In this document: piece by piece, positions 17,739 through 27,875 of the stretch
Position numbering within the stretch: position 1 is the first letter of the stretch
Layout of the letters: each line of letters begins with the position of its first letter
Source: CAVTWS01 sp963738445
Lineage (GTDB): Bacteria; Actinomycetota; Acidimicrobiia; Acidimicrobiales; SHLQ01
Length of the DNA stretch: 64,000 bases
Assembly (NCBI GenBank): GCA_963738445.1
Contig: CAVTWS010000008.1
Span: forward strand, 62,001-126,000
Reading direction: 5' to 3'
Notes under the pieces: model-generated
Seen by the model: only the letters and a program-made list of their open reading frames with translations
Databases searched by the model: none
What the model was told of the DNA's origin: nothing
Translations under genes and position numbers: made by a program

Positions 17739-18517
17739 GCGCGCGCGGATCGACAACCCCTCGCGGAGACTGGCGGCGGCGCGGGCATCGGGAAGGAGAT
17801 CGCGCGCCTGATCGGCCAGCACGGCGCCCGTCTGGCCATCGCCAGCCGCAAGACCGACGTGATCGAGGCGACGAAGGCCGAGCTCGAGGCCGAGGGACTC
17901 GACGTCCACATCGACACCTGCGACGTGCGCGACCCGGCGGCCGTGCAGCGAGTCGTCGACGGCAGCCTGGCCCAGCACGGCCGGCTCGACATCGTGGTGA
18001 ACAACTCGGCCGGCAACTTCCCGGCGCCGATCTCCAACATCTCGTTCAACGGCTTCAAGTCCGTCGTCGACATCGACCTGCTCGGCACCTACAACGTGTC
18101 GAAGATCGCCTACGACTCCTGGCTCGGCGAACACGGTGGGTCCGTCGTCAACATCTCCGCCCCCTTCGAGGGTCTCGGCGTCGCCACCCAGGCCCATGTC
18201 GCCGCTGCCAAGAGCGGGGTGAACTCCCTCACCCGCACGTGCGCGGTCGAGTGGGGACCGAGCTGGGTGCGGGTCAGCGCCATCGCGCCGGGTCGGCCAG
18301 TTCCATCGGCAACACCGAGGGCGTGCGCCGCTTCGCCGAGGCCAACGGTTCGGACTCCAGCCGCCCGAGCAACCTGGTCGGGATCATGGGTCACGGATTC
18401 GACATCGCCTACCTGGTGCTCTTCCTGTGCACAGCGGCGGCACGTCTGGTCAACGGTCAGATCATCACCGTCGATGGCGGCTCGTCGGTCGACATGCTCA
18501 AGCTCGGCCGCAGCTGA
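17739..18517 (+). pseudogene. 2,4-dienoyl-CoA-reductase-like SDR, headless and frameshifted
   Basis: SDR resembling peroxisomal-type 2,4-dienoyl-CoA reductase, which handles unsaturated acyl-CoA in beta-oxidation. TGGGAGIGKEIARLI begins at about 17769; NNSAGNFP and the tyrosine-less HVAAAK segment are typical of that subgroup. The frame upstream meets a stop at 17736-17738 and offers no start codon. A missing base near 18296 shifts the C-terminus (IGNTEGVRRFAEANGS, NGQIITVDGGSS) to the frame that ends at 18517. The missing 5' end abuts the broken HNH gene, suggesting a deletion or misassembled junction. Confidence 0.7.
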
Positions 18518-18568
18518 GGTCGAGCGCCCGATTCGCCCACCCCATGGTGAAGTCGGGCCGGGCGAGCG

Positions 18569-20302
18569 TCATCGGTTCGTGGCGGCCAGGCGGTTCCGGA
18601 TCAGGCGACCCGGGTGCGCGCCCGTCGGCTCGCCGTCGTCGATCGTCACCTCGCCGGCGACGACCGTGGCGAGGAACCCGACCGACCGCTGCTCCAGCCG
18701 CTTGCCGCCGCCGGGCAGGTCGTCGACCACCCTCGGCACGGCGGGACCCACGGTCGCCGGGTCGAACACGTTGAGGTCGGCCGCCATGCCCTCGCGCAGC
18801 AGGCCGCGGTCGGCGAACCCCCACGCCAGCGCCGGCGCCAGCGTGAGCATGCGCACCGCCTCCTCGAGGGTGAACTCCTGGCGGTCGCGGACCCAGTGGC
18901 CGAGCAGGTGGGTGTGGATCGACGAGTCGGCGATCTGGCTGAGGTGGGCGCCCGAGTCGGAGAACGTCATCACCGTGCGCGGGTGGCGCATGCACCGCGA
19001 GCAGCACGTCGCGGATCCTGCGGGTACAGGCTCGGCTGGATGAACAGCTGCCTCGAGGTCGGTCTCGAGGGCGAGGTCGATCATCGCCTCGGCCGGGCGC
19101 ACGCCCCGGCGCGGCCGCGACCTCGGCGACCGTCGGGTTCGGCGGCAGGCCGCTGCTCGTACACGCGGATGCCGTCGAAGTCGGGCTTGCGGGGCATGGC
19201 GCCGATCCCCCGCCACCGCGTGTAGTCGCCCTCCATCGCCGGCCGTCGACCAGCCGCTCGACGCACCGCGGGTCGCGCAGCGCGCGCAGCTGCTCGGTCG
19301 TCGGGGAGCGCCCGGACGGTCGTGCCATTCGGGCAGCAGGTCGAACGGCAGCCGCGTGCGCGAACGACAGCAGCACGTTGATGCCGCGGCAGTGCGATCT
19401 GGCCGATCATGCGCCCGCCGGCCGCGGCGACGCCGTCGATGAGCTCGAGCATCTCGTAGCCACCCGGGTTGGTGGCGATGATGCCCATCGTCATCGGCAC
19501 GCCGGTCGTCGACGGCGAGGTCGCGCATCGCGCGCTCGCGGCCAGCTCGCGCGCTCGGGGTCGGGCGACAGGACGTCCTCGGCCCCACCCTCGAGGATGC
19601 CGACGCCGAGCGTCGCCCATCACGCCGACGAGCGCGCACGACCTCGTCCCACGACGCGAGGCGCGACGCGACCGGCCGGTCGTCGGAGGTCTCGTGGTGC
19701 TCGCTGCGCGACGTCGTGAAGCCCGATCGCCCCGGCCCGCAGCGCCGTCGGCGAGCTGGCCGGCCATCAGCGGCGAGGTCGTCGGCGGTCGCCTCCTCCT
19801 CGAAGGCCCGCTCGCCCATCGCCCAGGTGCGCAGCGCCGAGTGGCCGACGTTGGCCGCGTAGTTGATCGCCTTCGGGCAGGCGCGTCGACCGCGTCGAGG
19901 TACTCGGGGAAGGTCTCCCAGCTCCAGTCGATGCCGAGCGCGAGCGCGGCCGGGTCGATGTCCTCGGCCCGCTCGAGGTTGCGCACGACCAGGGCCCGCT
20001 CGGCGTCGCGCACCGGCGCCAGGGTGAACCCGCAGTTGCCCATCACCGCGGTGGTCACGCCGTGCCAGCACGAGTTGGCGCCCAGCGGATCCCAGAACAC
20101 CTGGGCGTCGAGATGGGTGTGGCCGTCGATGAAGCCCGGGCGTGACGACGTGGCCCTCGGCGTCGATCTCCTGGCGCCCCGCTCGCCGATCCGGCCGACC
20201 CGGGCGATGCGGCCGCCGACGACGCCGACGTCGGCCCGGTAGGAGCCGAAGCCCGAGCCGTCGACCACCGGTCCCGTTGCGGATCACCACGTCGTACGCC
20301 AT
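18569..20302 (-). pseudogene. D-aminoacylase-like amidohydrolase, many indels
   Basis: Amidohydrolase of the N-acyl-D-amino-acid deacylase family, about 575 residues if repaired. The start is MAYDVVIRNG at 20302; other frames hold PGFIDGHTHLDAQVFWDPLG, GNCGFTLAPV, and at the C-terminus TFSDSGAHLSQIADSSIHTH and GLLREGMAADLNVFDP. From 18569 to about 18990 the frame is clean; beyond that single-base insertions or deletions occur every ~30-100 bp. Between indels the residues match the family without decay, which favours sequence error over pseudogenisation. Confidence 0.75.
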
Positions 20303-20378
20303 CGCGACCTATTGCTTACCCGCGGATTCATGAGCGCGCATTAGCTCGCCGCACCGGACGCACAGGAGGGAGCGTCCG

Positions 20379-21838
20379 ATGAGCGCGTCGCACGCGCCGA
20401 CGGAGGTCCGGCCGCAGCTCGGACCACCCCGTGATCGACATCGACGGCCACACCGTCGAGTTCTTCCCCGCCCTCGCCGGCGAGCTGGTCGAAGGAGGGC
20501 GTCCGCCTCGACGGCGACGTCGATGCTGCGCCGCACGTCGGGCACCTTCGGGCCCGATCGTCGACTGGTACGCGCTCAGCCCCGACGGAGCGGGCCGAGC
20601 GCCGGGTCGCCCGCGGCCCGTGGGGCAGCGGCGGCATGGAGCTGACGCCATCGACCGCGCCACCGCGATGCTCCCCGCGCCTGCTGTACGAGCGCCTCGA
20701 CGAGCTCGGCATCGACGTCAGCGTCGATCTACCCGAGCTTCGGCCTGCTGTTCCGCCACTTCGACGACGAGACGCGACCGCCGCGGCGCGTGCCGGGCGC
20801 TCAACCGGTTCAACGCCGAGGTGTTCGCCGAGTTCGCCGACCGGCTGCATCCCGGTCGCCGCGATCCCGATGCACACCCCCGAGGAGGCGGTCGACGAGC
20901 TCGAGCACGCGGCCGACGCTCGGGTTCCAGGCCGTCGTGATGGCCGGGTTCGTGCAGCGCCCGATCGCGGCCGTCGCCGAGCGTCGATCCCGAGCTCGCG
21001 CAGTACGCGGTGTGGACCGACACCTTCGGCCTCGACAGCGCAGTACGACTACGACCCGGTGTGGCAGAAGTGCCGCGAGCTCGGCGTCGCGCCCGCGTTC
21101 CACTCGGCGGCGATGGGCTGGCAGAACCGGGCGTCGATCTCGAGCTACGTGTACAACCACGTCGGCATGCTCGGCGAGAGCCACCACGCGCTCGCCAAGT
21201 CGCTGTTCCTCGGCGGCGTGACCCGACGCTTCCCCGAGCTCAACTTCGCCTTCCTCGAGGGTGGCGTGGCGTGGGCGGCGTCGCTGTACGCCGACCTCAT
21301 CGGCCACTGGGAGAAGCGCAACGGCGACGCCATGCGCCGCGCTCGATCCCGCGCGACGTCGACTGGGACGAGTTCGCCGACCTGTTCGCGCGCTACGGCG
21401 GCGAGTGGGCGGACGATGGCTCCCAAGCCGCGCGAGCTACCCGCCGCAGGACGTCGCGTTGCTCGACGAGTTCGCGGCGTGCGGCATCGAACGAGCCGAG
21501 GACATCCACGACCTGTTCGTGCCCCGTTCTTCTTCGGCTGCGAGGCCGACGACCCGATGACGGCCACCGCGTTCAACACCAAGGTCAACCCGTTCGGCGC
21601 CCGCTTCAACGCCATGTTCGGCTCCGACATCTCGCACTGGGACGTGCCCGTCATGGCCGAGGTGCTCGGCGAGGCGTGCGAGATGGTCGAGCACGAGCTG
21701 CTTCACCGACGCCGACTTCCGCGACTTCGTGTTCGCGCAACCCGGTGCGCTTCTACACCGCGCGGCAACCCGCAGCTTCTTCGACGGCACCGCGCGTCGA
21801 GGCGCGCGGTCGCCGCCGAGCTGGCCACCGCGAGCTGA
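20379..21838 (+). pseudogene. Amidohydrolase-2 family protein, many indels
   Basis: TIM-barrel amidohydrolase of the PF04909 (ACMSD/decarboxylase-like) family, read in several frames. Segments in order are HPVIDIDGHTVEFFPALAG, LLYERLDELGIDVSV, AVVMAGFVQRPIA, AFHSAAMGWQNRASISSYVY, FLEGGVAWAASLYADLIGHW and FGSDISHWDVPVM. The last supplies the Asp and His normally found at the metal or substrate site. About 300 bp (21040-21340) are free of indels. Many breaks are one extra G or C. Oriented with, and 13 bp upstream of, the next amidohydrolase gene. Confidence 0.75.
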
Positions 21839-21851
21839 CGGCTGAGCCGAC

Positions 21852-23600
21852 ATGCTCGATCTCGTGCTCCGCGGCGGCCGCGTCGTCGACGGGACCGGCG
21901 CGCCCGCCGTCGACGGCCGACGTCGGCGTCCGCGACGGTCGCGATCGTCGCCATCGGACCGTCGCGGCGACGCTCGGCGCGGCGCACGACGGTCGACGCC
22001 GACGGCCGGGTCGTGCGCCCCGGGTTCATCGACATCCACACCCACTACGACGTGCAGGCGCTGTGGGACGGCGCCTCACGCCCGTCGCCGCTGCACGGCG
22101 TCACGACGGTCATCGGCGGCAACTGCGGCTTCTCGATCGCGCCGCTCGAACCCGAGCACGCCGACTACGTGATGCGGATGATGGCCCGGGTCGAGGGCAT
22201 GCCGCTCGACGCGCTCGAGGCCGGCCCGGCCTGGGACTGGCGGTCGTTCGGCGAGTGGCTCGACCGCCTCGACGGCCGGCACCTGGCCGTCAACGCCGGC
22301 TTCCTCGTCGGCCACTCGACGGTGCGCCGGCTCGTGATGGGCGAGCGCCGCCGTGACCGGCCCGGCGACGCCGGACCAGATCGAGGCGATGGTCGCGCTC
22401 GTCGCGCGAGTCGCTGGCCGCGGGCGCGCTCGGGTTCTCGTCGTCGCTCGGCGAGGCCCACACCGACGGCGACGGTCGGCCGGTGCCGTCCCGCGTCGCC
22501 GCAGCCCGACGAGTTCGTCGCGCTCGCCGCGTGTCGCCCGCGACCATCCCGGGCACGACGCTCGAGTTCATCGCCGCCATGGGCGAGATCCCCGACCGAG
22601 CGCATCGAGCTCATGGCCGACATGTCGCTCGCCGCCGACCGTCCGCTCAACTGGAACCTGCTCGGCAGCCTGTCACCCACCGAGGTCTACGAGCAGCAGC
22701 TCACGTCGTGCGACCGCGGCCGCCGAACGGGGCGCCACCGTCGTCGCCCTCGCCCTGCCCGACCTGCTGCGCATGCGCGGCGGCCGCATGCTCGCCGGCC
22801 TCCCCGGATGGGGCGACGTGCTCCGGCGCTCCGCCGAGGATCGCCGCGCCGCCATCGCCGACCCCGACGTCCGGGCCCGCCTGCCGAGCCGCGGTGAACG
22901 AGGCCGCCGAGCGGGGGCTGGAGGTCGTGACGCAAGTTGGAACTGGTCGAGGTGGCCGAAGCGGCCAGACCCGAGTCCGAGGCGTTCGTCGGCCGCACCA
23001 TCGCCGAGCTGGCCGCCGAGCGGGGCACCGACGCCATCGACGTGCTGCTCGACGTCGTGGTCCCCGACGACCTCCCGCTGACCATCGTGTTCCCGTCGCT
23101 GGTGCCATCGCTCGGCGTGTCCGACGAGAGCTGGGCGGCGCGGGGCCGAGGTCTGGAACGACCCCCGGGTGGTGCTCGGCGGATCCGACGCCGGCGCGCA
23201 CGTCGACCTCATGTGCCACGCCAACTACCCGACGGTCGTGCTCGGCGAGATGGTCCGGGAGCGGGGCTTGTTCACGCTCGAGGAGGCGTGTACGCCAGAT
23301 GACCGACGTGCCGGCCCGCCTGCTCGGCCTGCGCGATCGGGGCCGGATCGCCGACGGCGCGCACGCCGACCTCGTGGTGTTCGACCCGGACCGGATCGGC
23401 TCGCCGGCCCGCTCACGCCCGTCACGACCTGCCCGGCGGCGCGCTGCGGCTCTACGCCGAGGCGGTCGGCGATCGACCACGTCGTGGTCGCGGGACGCAG
23501 CATCGTCGTCGACGGCGTGGTCACGACGGAACGCCCAGGCCGTGTGCTCCGCTCGGGCGCCGACACCGACACCGTCACCGTCCCCGGCGGCGCCGCGTGA
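21852..23600 (+). pseudogene. D-aminoacylase-like amidohydrolase, many indels
   Basis: Second plus-strand amidohydrolase of the cluster and the closest relative in the window of the gene at 1-1050. Starts MLDLVLRGGRVVDGTGAP at 21852; the segment from 22013 gives PGFIDIHTHYDVQALWDG, GNCGFSIAP and GFLVGHSTVRR in one clean frame of over 300 bp. Later fragments include LNWNLLGSLSPTEVYEQQL, VLGGSDAGAHVDLMCHANYP and the C-terminal VVAGRSIVVDGV. Frame changes are single-base and frequent from about 22350 to 23460. Ends at TGA 23598-23600. Confidence 0.75.
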
Positions 23601-23642
23601 GCCCCCGCCACGCCACCCCACCGAAATTTGGGCGATCCTCCC

Positions 23643-23659
23643 TCCCCAGCGGGGATTTT
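23643..23659 (+). terminator. Small intrinsic-terminator-like hairpin
   Basis: TCCCC-AGC-GGGGA followed by TTTT, 43 bp after the amidohydrolase stop. The stem is only 5 bp, so strength is doubtful. Confidence 0.35.
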
Positions 23660-23688
23660 CGACCACAGATCGGGATGGAGGCGAGCGC

Positions 23689-24432
23689 GTGAGTCGGTTC
23701 GACGGCAGGGTCGCGCTGGTCACCGGAGCCGGCGGCGGGATCGGAAGGGCCTGTGTTGCCCGTCTCAACGCCGAAGGGGCAACCGTCGTCGCCGCGGACG
23801 TGGACGAGTCGGCCGCCCAGGCGACCGGCGCCGCCGTCGGCGGATCGACCGTTGCCCGCGTCCTCGACGTGACCGATCCCGCTTCGTGCGCGGCCGCGGT
23901 CGCTGCCGCGGTGGACACCTACGGACGCCTCGACGTGCTCGTCAACGTGGCCGGGGTGGGCGGGTTCGCCCCCACCGGGGACGTGAGCCTCGACGACTGG
24001 AACCGAACGATCGCCGTCAACCTCACGGGCACCTTCCTCATGAGCCAAGCGGCGCTCGCCCCGCTGCTCGACGGCGGGGGCGCCATCGTCAACCTGGCTT
24101 CGGTCGCCGGCGTGCGGGGCGTTCCGTACAACGCGGCCTACTGCGCCTCGAAGGGCGGCGTGGTGATGCTGACCAAGTCGATGGCGGTGGAGTTCGGGCG
24201 GCACGGACTGCGGGTCAACTGCGTGTGCCCCGGCATGGTCGACACCGGTTTCCTGTCCACGTTCGAGTTCACGGACGACATGGACATGTCGCTGTTCGCT
24301 CGGGGGGCGTCGGTCATCCCGGGTGCCATGAGCCCCGATGTGGTGGCGGCAGCGGTGGCCTACTTGGCCTCCCGCGATGCGTCGTCGGTCACCGGCGCGG
24401 CGATGATGCTCGACGGTGGCGCCACGGCCTGA
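23689..24432 (+). CDS. SDR-family oxidoreductase (FabG-like)
   Basis: 247-residue classical SDR, NAD(P)-dependent. The Rossmann motif TGAGGGIG is at residues 12-19; LVNVAGVGG replaces NNAG; the catalytic Ser is in NLASVAG, and Tyr/Lys are in YCASK. It ends in VTGAAMMLDGGATA, typical of 3-oxoacyl-ACP-reductase-like enzymes. The GTG at 23689 has GGATGGAGG upstream. The frame continues backwards into the damaged amidohydrolase but that part is not coding. 40 bp before the Rrf2 gene. Confidence 0.85.
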   Translation: MSRFDGRVALVTGAGGGIGRACVARLNAEGATVVAADVDESAAQATGAAVGGSTVARVLDVTDPASCAAAVAAAVDTYGRLDVLVNVAGVGGFAPTGDVSLDDWNRTIAVNLTGTFLMSQAALAPLLDGGGAIVNLASVAGVRGVPYNAAYCASKGGVVMLTKSMAVEFGRHGLRVNCVCPGMVDTGFLSTFEFTDDMDMSLFARGASVIPGAMSPDVVAAAVAYLASRDASSVTGAAMMLDGGATA

Positions 24433-24472
24433 ACGTGCCCGCGACCTCGTTCGCCGTGCCAGCCATGGCCGC

Positions 24473-24943
24473 ATGAGGATCAGCGCTCGGGTCGACTACG
24501 CGGTGCGGGCGATGACCCGGCTCGTGCCGTCGTGGGACGGCGAGCCGATCAAGGCCGAGCAGATCGCCACCGAGCAGGACATCTCGGTCAAGTACCTGCT
24601 CGGCATCCTCACCGAGCTCAAACGCGCCCAGCTCGTCCGCAGCCAGCGCGGCCCGGACGGCGGCTTCCAGCTCAGCCGGCCCCCGGAGCAGATCACCTTG
24701 GCCGACGTGTTTCGCGCCGTCGACGGCCCGCTCGCCGACGTGCACGACGAGAGCCTCCGCGACCTGTCGTACCCGGCCCCGGCCCAGTCCCTGCCCGATG
24801 TGTGGATGGCCATCCGGGCCAGCCTCCGACGGGTGCTCGAGACGGTCAGCATCGCCCAGTTGGCCTCCGGCAGCCTGCCGGCGACCGTCGCCGACCTGGC
24901 CGCCGAGTACCGGGCCTCGACAACGGCTCAGCGGCCCAGGTAG
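24473..24943 (+). CDS. Rrf2-family transcriptional regulator
   Basis: 156-residue winged-helix regulator of the Rrf2 family. The opening MRISARVDYAVRAMTRL, followed by ISVKYLLGILTELKRAQLV and SQRGPDGGFQLSRP, is diagnostic. The protein contains no cysteine at all, so it cannot hold the iron-sulfur cluster of IscR/NsrR types and resembles CymR-like members instead. It lies directly upstream of cysD in the same direction, with an inverted repeat between them, which suggests control of sulfate activation (inference). Confidence 0.88.
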   Translation: MRISARVDYAVRAMTRLVPSWDGEPIKAEQIATEQDISVKYLLGILTELKRAQLVRSQRGPDGGFQLSRPPEQITLADVFRAVDGPLADVHDESLRDLSYPAPAQSLPDVWMAIRASLRRVLETVSIAQLASGSLPATVADLAAEYRASTTAQRPR

Positions 24944-24955
24944 CCTGTCGATCGA

Positions 24956-24980
24956 ATTCTCTAGTTCATCAGTGGAGAAT
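24956..24980 (+). promoter_or_regulatory. Inverted repeat upstream of cysD (candidate operator)
   Basis: ATTCTC (24956-24961) and GAGAAT (24975-24980) form a perfect 6-bp dyad with a 13-nt spacer, within a patch of lower GC between the Rrf2 stop and cysD. It is the natural candidate site for the Rrf2-type regulator. Confidence 0.5.
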
Positions 24981-25016
24981 GTTCTGTTTACGTGGGATTC
25001 CGAAGGAGCCGCCCCC

Positions 25017-25916
25017 ATGACGCTCACCCACCTGCAGCGCCTGGAGGCCGAGAGCATCCAGATCATGCGCGAAGCCGTGTCCGAGTCCGAGAACCCGGTG
25101 ATGCTCTACAGCATCGGCAAGGACAGCTCGGTCATGTTGCGCCTGGCGCTCAAGGCCTTCTACCCGTCGAAGCCGCCGTTCCCGCTGCTCCACGTCGACA
25201 CCACCTGGAAGTTCCAGGAGATGATCACGTTCCGCGACGATCTGATCGCGGACCTGGGCTTGGATCTGCTCGTGCACATCAACCCCGAGTGCGTCGAGAT
25301 GGGCATCAACCCGTTCGACCACGGCTCGGCCCTGCACACCGACCTCTGGAAGACGGTGGGCCTCAAGCAGGCGCTCGACAAGTTCGGGTTCGACGCCGCG
25401 TTCGGCGGTGCCCGGCGCGACGAGGAGAAGTCACGGGCCAAAGAGCGCGTCTTCTCGATCCGCTCCGCGCAGCACCAGTGGGACCCCAAGAACCAGCGCC
25501 CCGAGTTGTGGCAGCTCTACAACGCCCGCCGCAACAAGGGGGAGAGCATCCGGGTGTTCCCGCTGTCGAACTGGACCGAGCTCGACGTGTGGCAGTACAT
25601 CCACCTCGAGCAGATCCCCATCGTGCCGCTCTACTTCTCGGCGCCACGCCCGGTCGTGAACCGCGACGGAACGCTCATCATGGTCGACGACGACCGCATG
25701 CCTCTCGAGCCCGGCGAGGAACCCGCGGTGAAGAACGTGCGCTTCCGCACCCTCGGCTGCTACCCGCTCACCGGGGCGATCGAGAGCGAGGCGTCGACCC
25801 TCACCGAGATCATCCAGGAGATGCTGCTCACCACCACGTCGGAACGCCAGGGCCGGATGATCGACCACGACTCGTCCGGGTCGATGGAGAAGAAGAAGCA
25901 GGAGGGCTACTTCTAG
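25017..25916 (+). CDS. cysD: Sulfate adenylyltransferase subunit 2
   Basis: 299 residues, normal length for CysD. It forms APS from ATP and sulfate together with the GTPase subunit CysN. The PP-loop is SIGKDSSVML (about residues 32-41), with LLHVDTTWKFQEM, AFGGARRDEEKSRAKER and the C-terminal GSMEKKKQEGYF, all strongly conserved. ATG at 25017 has GAAGGAG upstream. The stop TAG shares its G with the GTG of the following gene (TAGTG), giving tight coupling. No cysH or sulfite reductase is in the window, so PAPS may be reduced elsewhere or used for sulfation. Confidence 0.95.
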   Translation: MTLTHLQRLEAESIQIMREAVSESENPVMLYSIGKDSSVMLRLALKAFYPSKPPFPLLHVDTTWKFQEMITFRDDLIADLGLDLLVHINPECVEMGINPFDHGSALHTDLWKTVGLKQALDKFGFDAAFGGARRDEEKSRAKERVFSIRSAQHQWDPKNQRPELWQLYNARRNKGESIRVFPLSNWTELDVWQYIHLEQIPIVPLYFSAPRPVVNRDGTLIMVDDDRMPLEPGEEPAVKNVRFRTLGCYPLTGAIESEASTLTEIIQEMLLTTTSERQGRMIDHDSSGSMEKKKQEGYF

Positions 25917-27817
25917 TGGCTCACGTCTCCGCTCTCATCGCCACCGACATCGACGCCTACCTCCACGCGCACGAGCACAAGAGCCTGCTGAGGTTCATCA
26001 CCTGCGGCAGCGTCGACGACGGCAAGTCCACGCTCATCGGCCGCATGCTCTACGAATCGCACATGGTGTTCGAGGACCACATGGCCGCGCTCGAGGCCGA
26101 CTCCAAGAAGGTCGGCACGCAGGGCGGCGACCTCGACTTCGCCCTCCTGCTCGACGGTCTCACCGCCGAGCGCGAGCAGGGCATCACCATCGACGTCGCC
26201 TACCGCTTCTTCTCCACCGAACGCCGCAAGTTCATCGTGGCCGACACACCCGGTCACGAGCAGTACACCCGCAACATGGTCACGGGAGCGTCGACGGCCG
26301 ACCTGGCGGTCATCCTGATCGACGCCCGCAAGGGCGTCCTCACCCAGACCCGGCGCCACAGCTACCTCGTCTCGTTGATCGGCATCAAACACGTCGTGCT
26401 GGCCGTCAACAAGATGGACCTGGTCGGGTTCGATCGCGAGACCTTCGATGACATCGAGGCCGACTACAGGGCCTTCGCGGCCCAGATCGGTCTCACCGAC
26501 ATCGTGGCCATCCCGTTGTCGGCGCTCAAGGGCGACAACATCGTGGAGATCAGCGCCGACACCCCCTGGTACACCGGTCCCACACTGTTCGAGCACCTGG
26601 AAACCGTCGTGGTCGACGACTCCCGCACCGAAGGCGCGTTCCGGCTGCCGGTGCAGTGGGTGAACCGGCCCGACCTCGACTTCCGTGGGTTCTCGGGAAC
26701 GGTGGTCAACGGTGCCGTACGACCGGGCGACCGGGTGCGGGTCGCGCCGGCCGGGACCATCTCGACCGTGGCCCGGATCGTCACCATGGACGGCGATCTG
26801 CCCGAAGCGGTCGCGGGCCAGTCCGTCACCATCACGTTGACGGATGAGGTCGACGTGAGCCGGGGCGACGTGTTGTGCGCCGCCGACCAGCCGCCCGAGG
26901 TGGCCGACCAGTTCGAGGCTCACATCGTCTGGATGACCGACCAGCCCATGCTGCCCGGCCGGCCCTACCTGCTCAAGATCGGCACCCGCACCGTCGGGGC
27001 GACCATCGGCCATCCGAAGTACAAGGTCAACGTCAACACGCTCGAGCACAACCCGGCCAACACGCTGGAGCTCAACGAGATCGGCGTCGCCAACCTCAAC
27101 CTCGACCGGCCCATCGCCTTCGACCCCTACCGCGAGTGCCGCGACACCGGCGGCTTCATCATCATCGACCGCATCACCAACGCCACCCTCGGCGCCGGGC
27201 TGCTTCACTTCGCCTTGCGGCGTTCGCAGAACATCCACTGGCAGGCGGTCGAGGTCGACAAGTCGGCCCGGGCGGCACTCAATGGGCACCGGTCCGGCGT
27301 GGTGTGGTTCACCGGGCTCTCCGGTTCAGGGAAATCGACCATCGCAAACCTGGTCGAGCAGCGACTTCACACCCTCGGTGTGCGCACCTACCTGCTCGAT
27401 GGCGACAACGTGCGCCACGGCCTCAACCGCGACCTCGGCTTCACCGAGGCGGACCGGGTGGAGAACATCCGCCGGGTCGCCGAGGTGGCCGGGCTCATGG
27501 TCGACGCCGGGCTCGTCGTGCTCACCGCGTTCATCTCGCCGTTCCGGTCCGAGCGCCGCCTGGCCCGCGACCGGGTCGGCGACGGCGAGTTCGTGGAGGT
27601 GTTCGTCGACACGCCGCTGGCGCTGGCCGAGGAGCGCGACCCCAAGGGCCTCTACCGCAAGGCCCGGGCCGGTGAGTTGAAGAATTTCACGGGCATCGAT
27701 TCGCCCTACGAGGCCCCCGAAGCGCCCGAGGTGCACATCGACACGTCGACGCTCAGCCCCGAGGAGTCGGCCGACCAGATCGTGGAGCGCCTGAGGGCAC
27801 TGGGCATCATCACCTGA
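25916..27817 (+). CDS. cysNC: Bifunctional CysN-CysC: sulfate adenylyltransferase GTPase / APS kinase
   Basis: 633-residue fusion. The N-terminal CysN part (about 1-445) is an EF-Tu-like GTPase: G1 GSVDDGKST near residue 31, DTPGHEQYTRN (G3) and NKMD (G4), followed by two beta-barrel domains. The C-terminal APS kinase (about 455-633) has Walker A GLSGSGKST near 467 and DGDNVRHGLN. Together with CysD it converts sulfate to APS and then PAPS. The fused arrangement is known in mycobacteria and other actinobacteria. The GTG start overlaps the cysD stop by one base. Confidence 0.95.
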   Translation: MAHVSALIATDIDAYLHAHEHKSLLRFITCGSVDDGKSTLIGRMLYESHMVFEDHMAALEADSKKVGTQGGDLDFALLLDGLTAEREQGITIDVAYRFFSTERRKFIVADTPGHEQYTRNMVTGASTADLAVILIDARKGVLTQTRRHSYLVSLIGIKHVVLAVNKMDLVGFDRETFDDIEADYRAFAAQIGLTDIVAIPLSALKGDNIVEISADTPWYTGPTLFEHLETVVVDDSRTEGAFRLPVQWVNRPDLDFRGFSGTVVNGAVRPGDRVRVAPAGTISTVARIVTMDGDLPEAVAGQSVTITLTDEVDVSRGDVLCAADQPPEVADQFEAHIVWMTDQPMLPGRPYLLKIGTRTVGATIGHPKYKVNVNTLEHNPANTLELNEIGVANLNLDRPIAFDPYRECRDTGGFIIIDRITNATLGAGLLHFALRRSQNIHWQAVEVDKSARAALNGHRSGVVWFTGLSGSGKSTIANLVEQRLHTLGVRTYLLDGDNVRHGLNRDLGFTEADRVENIRRVAEVAGLMVDAGLVVLTAFISPFRSERRLARDRVGDGEFVEVFVDTPLALAEERDPKGLYRKARAGELKNFTGIDSPYEAPEAPEVHIDTSTLSPEESADQIVERLRALGIIT

Positions 27818-27875
27818 ACGGAGCCACCCCTGACCACCTCCCCGACCGATCTGCTTCGAGACGAGCGAGACCTTC

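Noticed and set aside
17739..23600. Prophage or genomic island as the cause of the broken genes
   Set aside because: No integrase, phage structural gene, tRNA or flanking direct repeats; codon usage and GC match the surroundings.
25913..27289. 458-residue minus-strand open frame opposite cysNC
   Set aside because: Antisense to a complete CysN domain; the translation is valine/aspartate-rich and matches no family.
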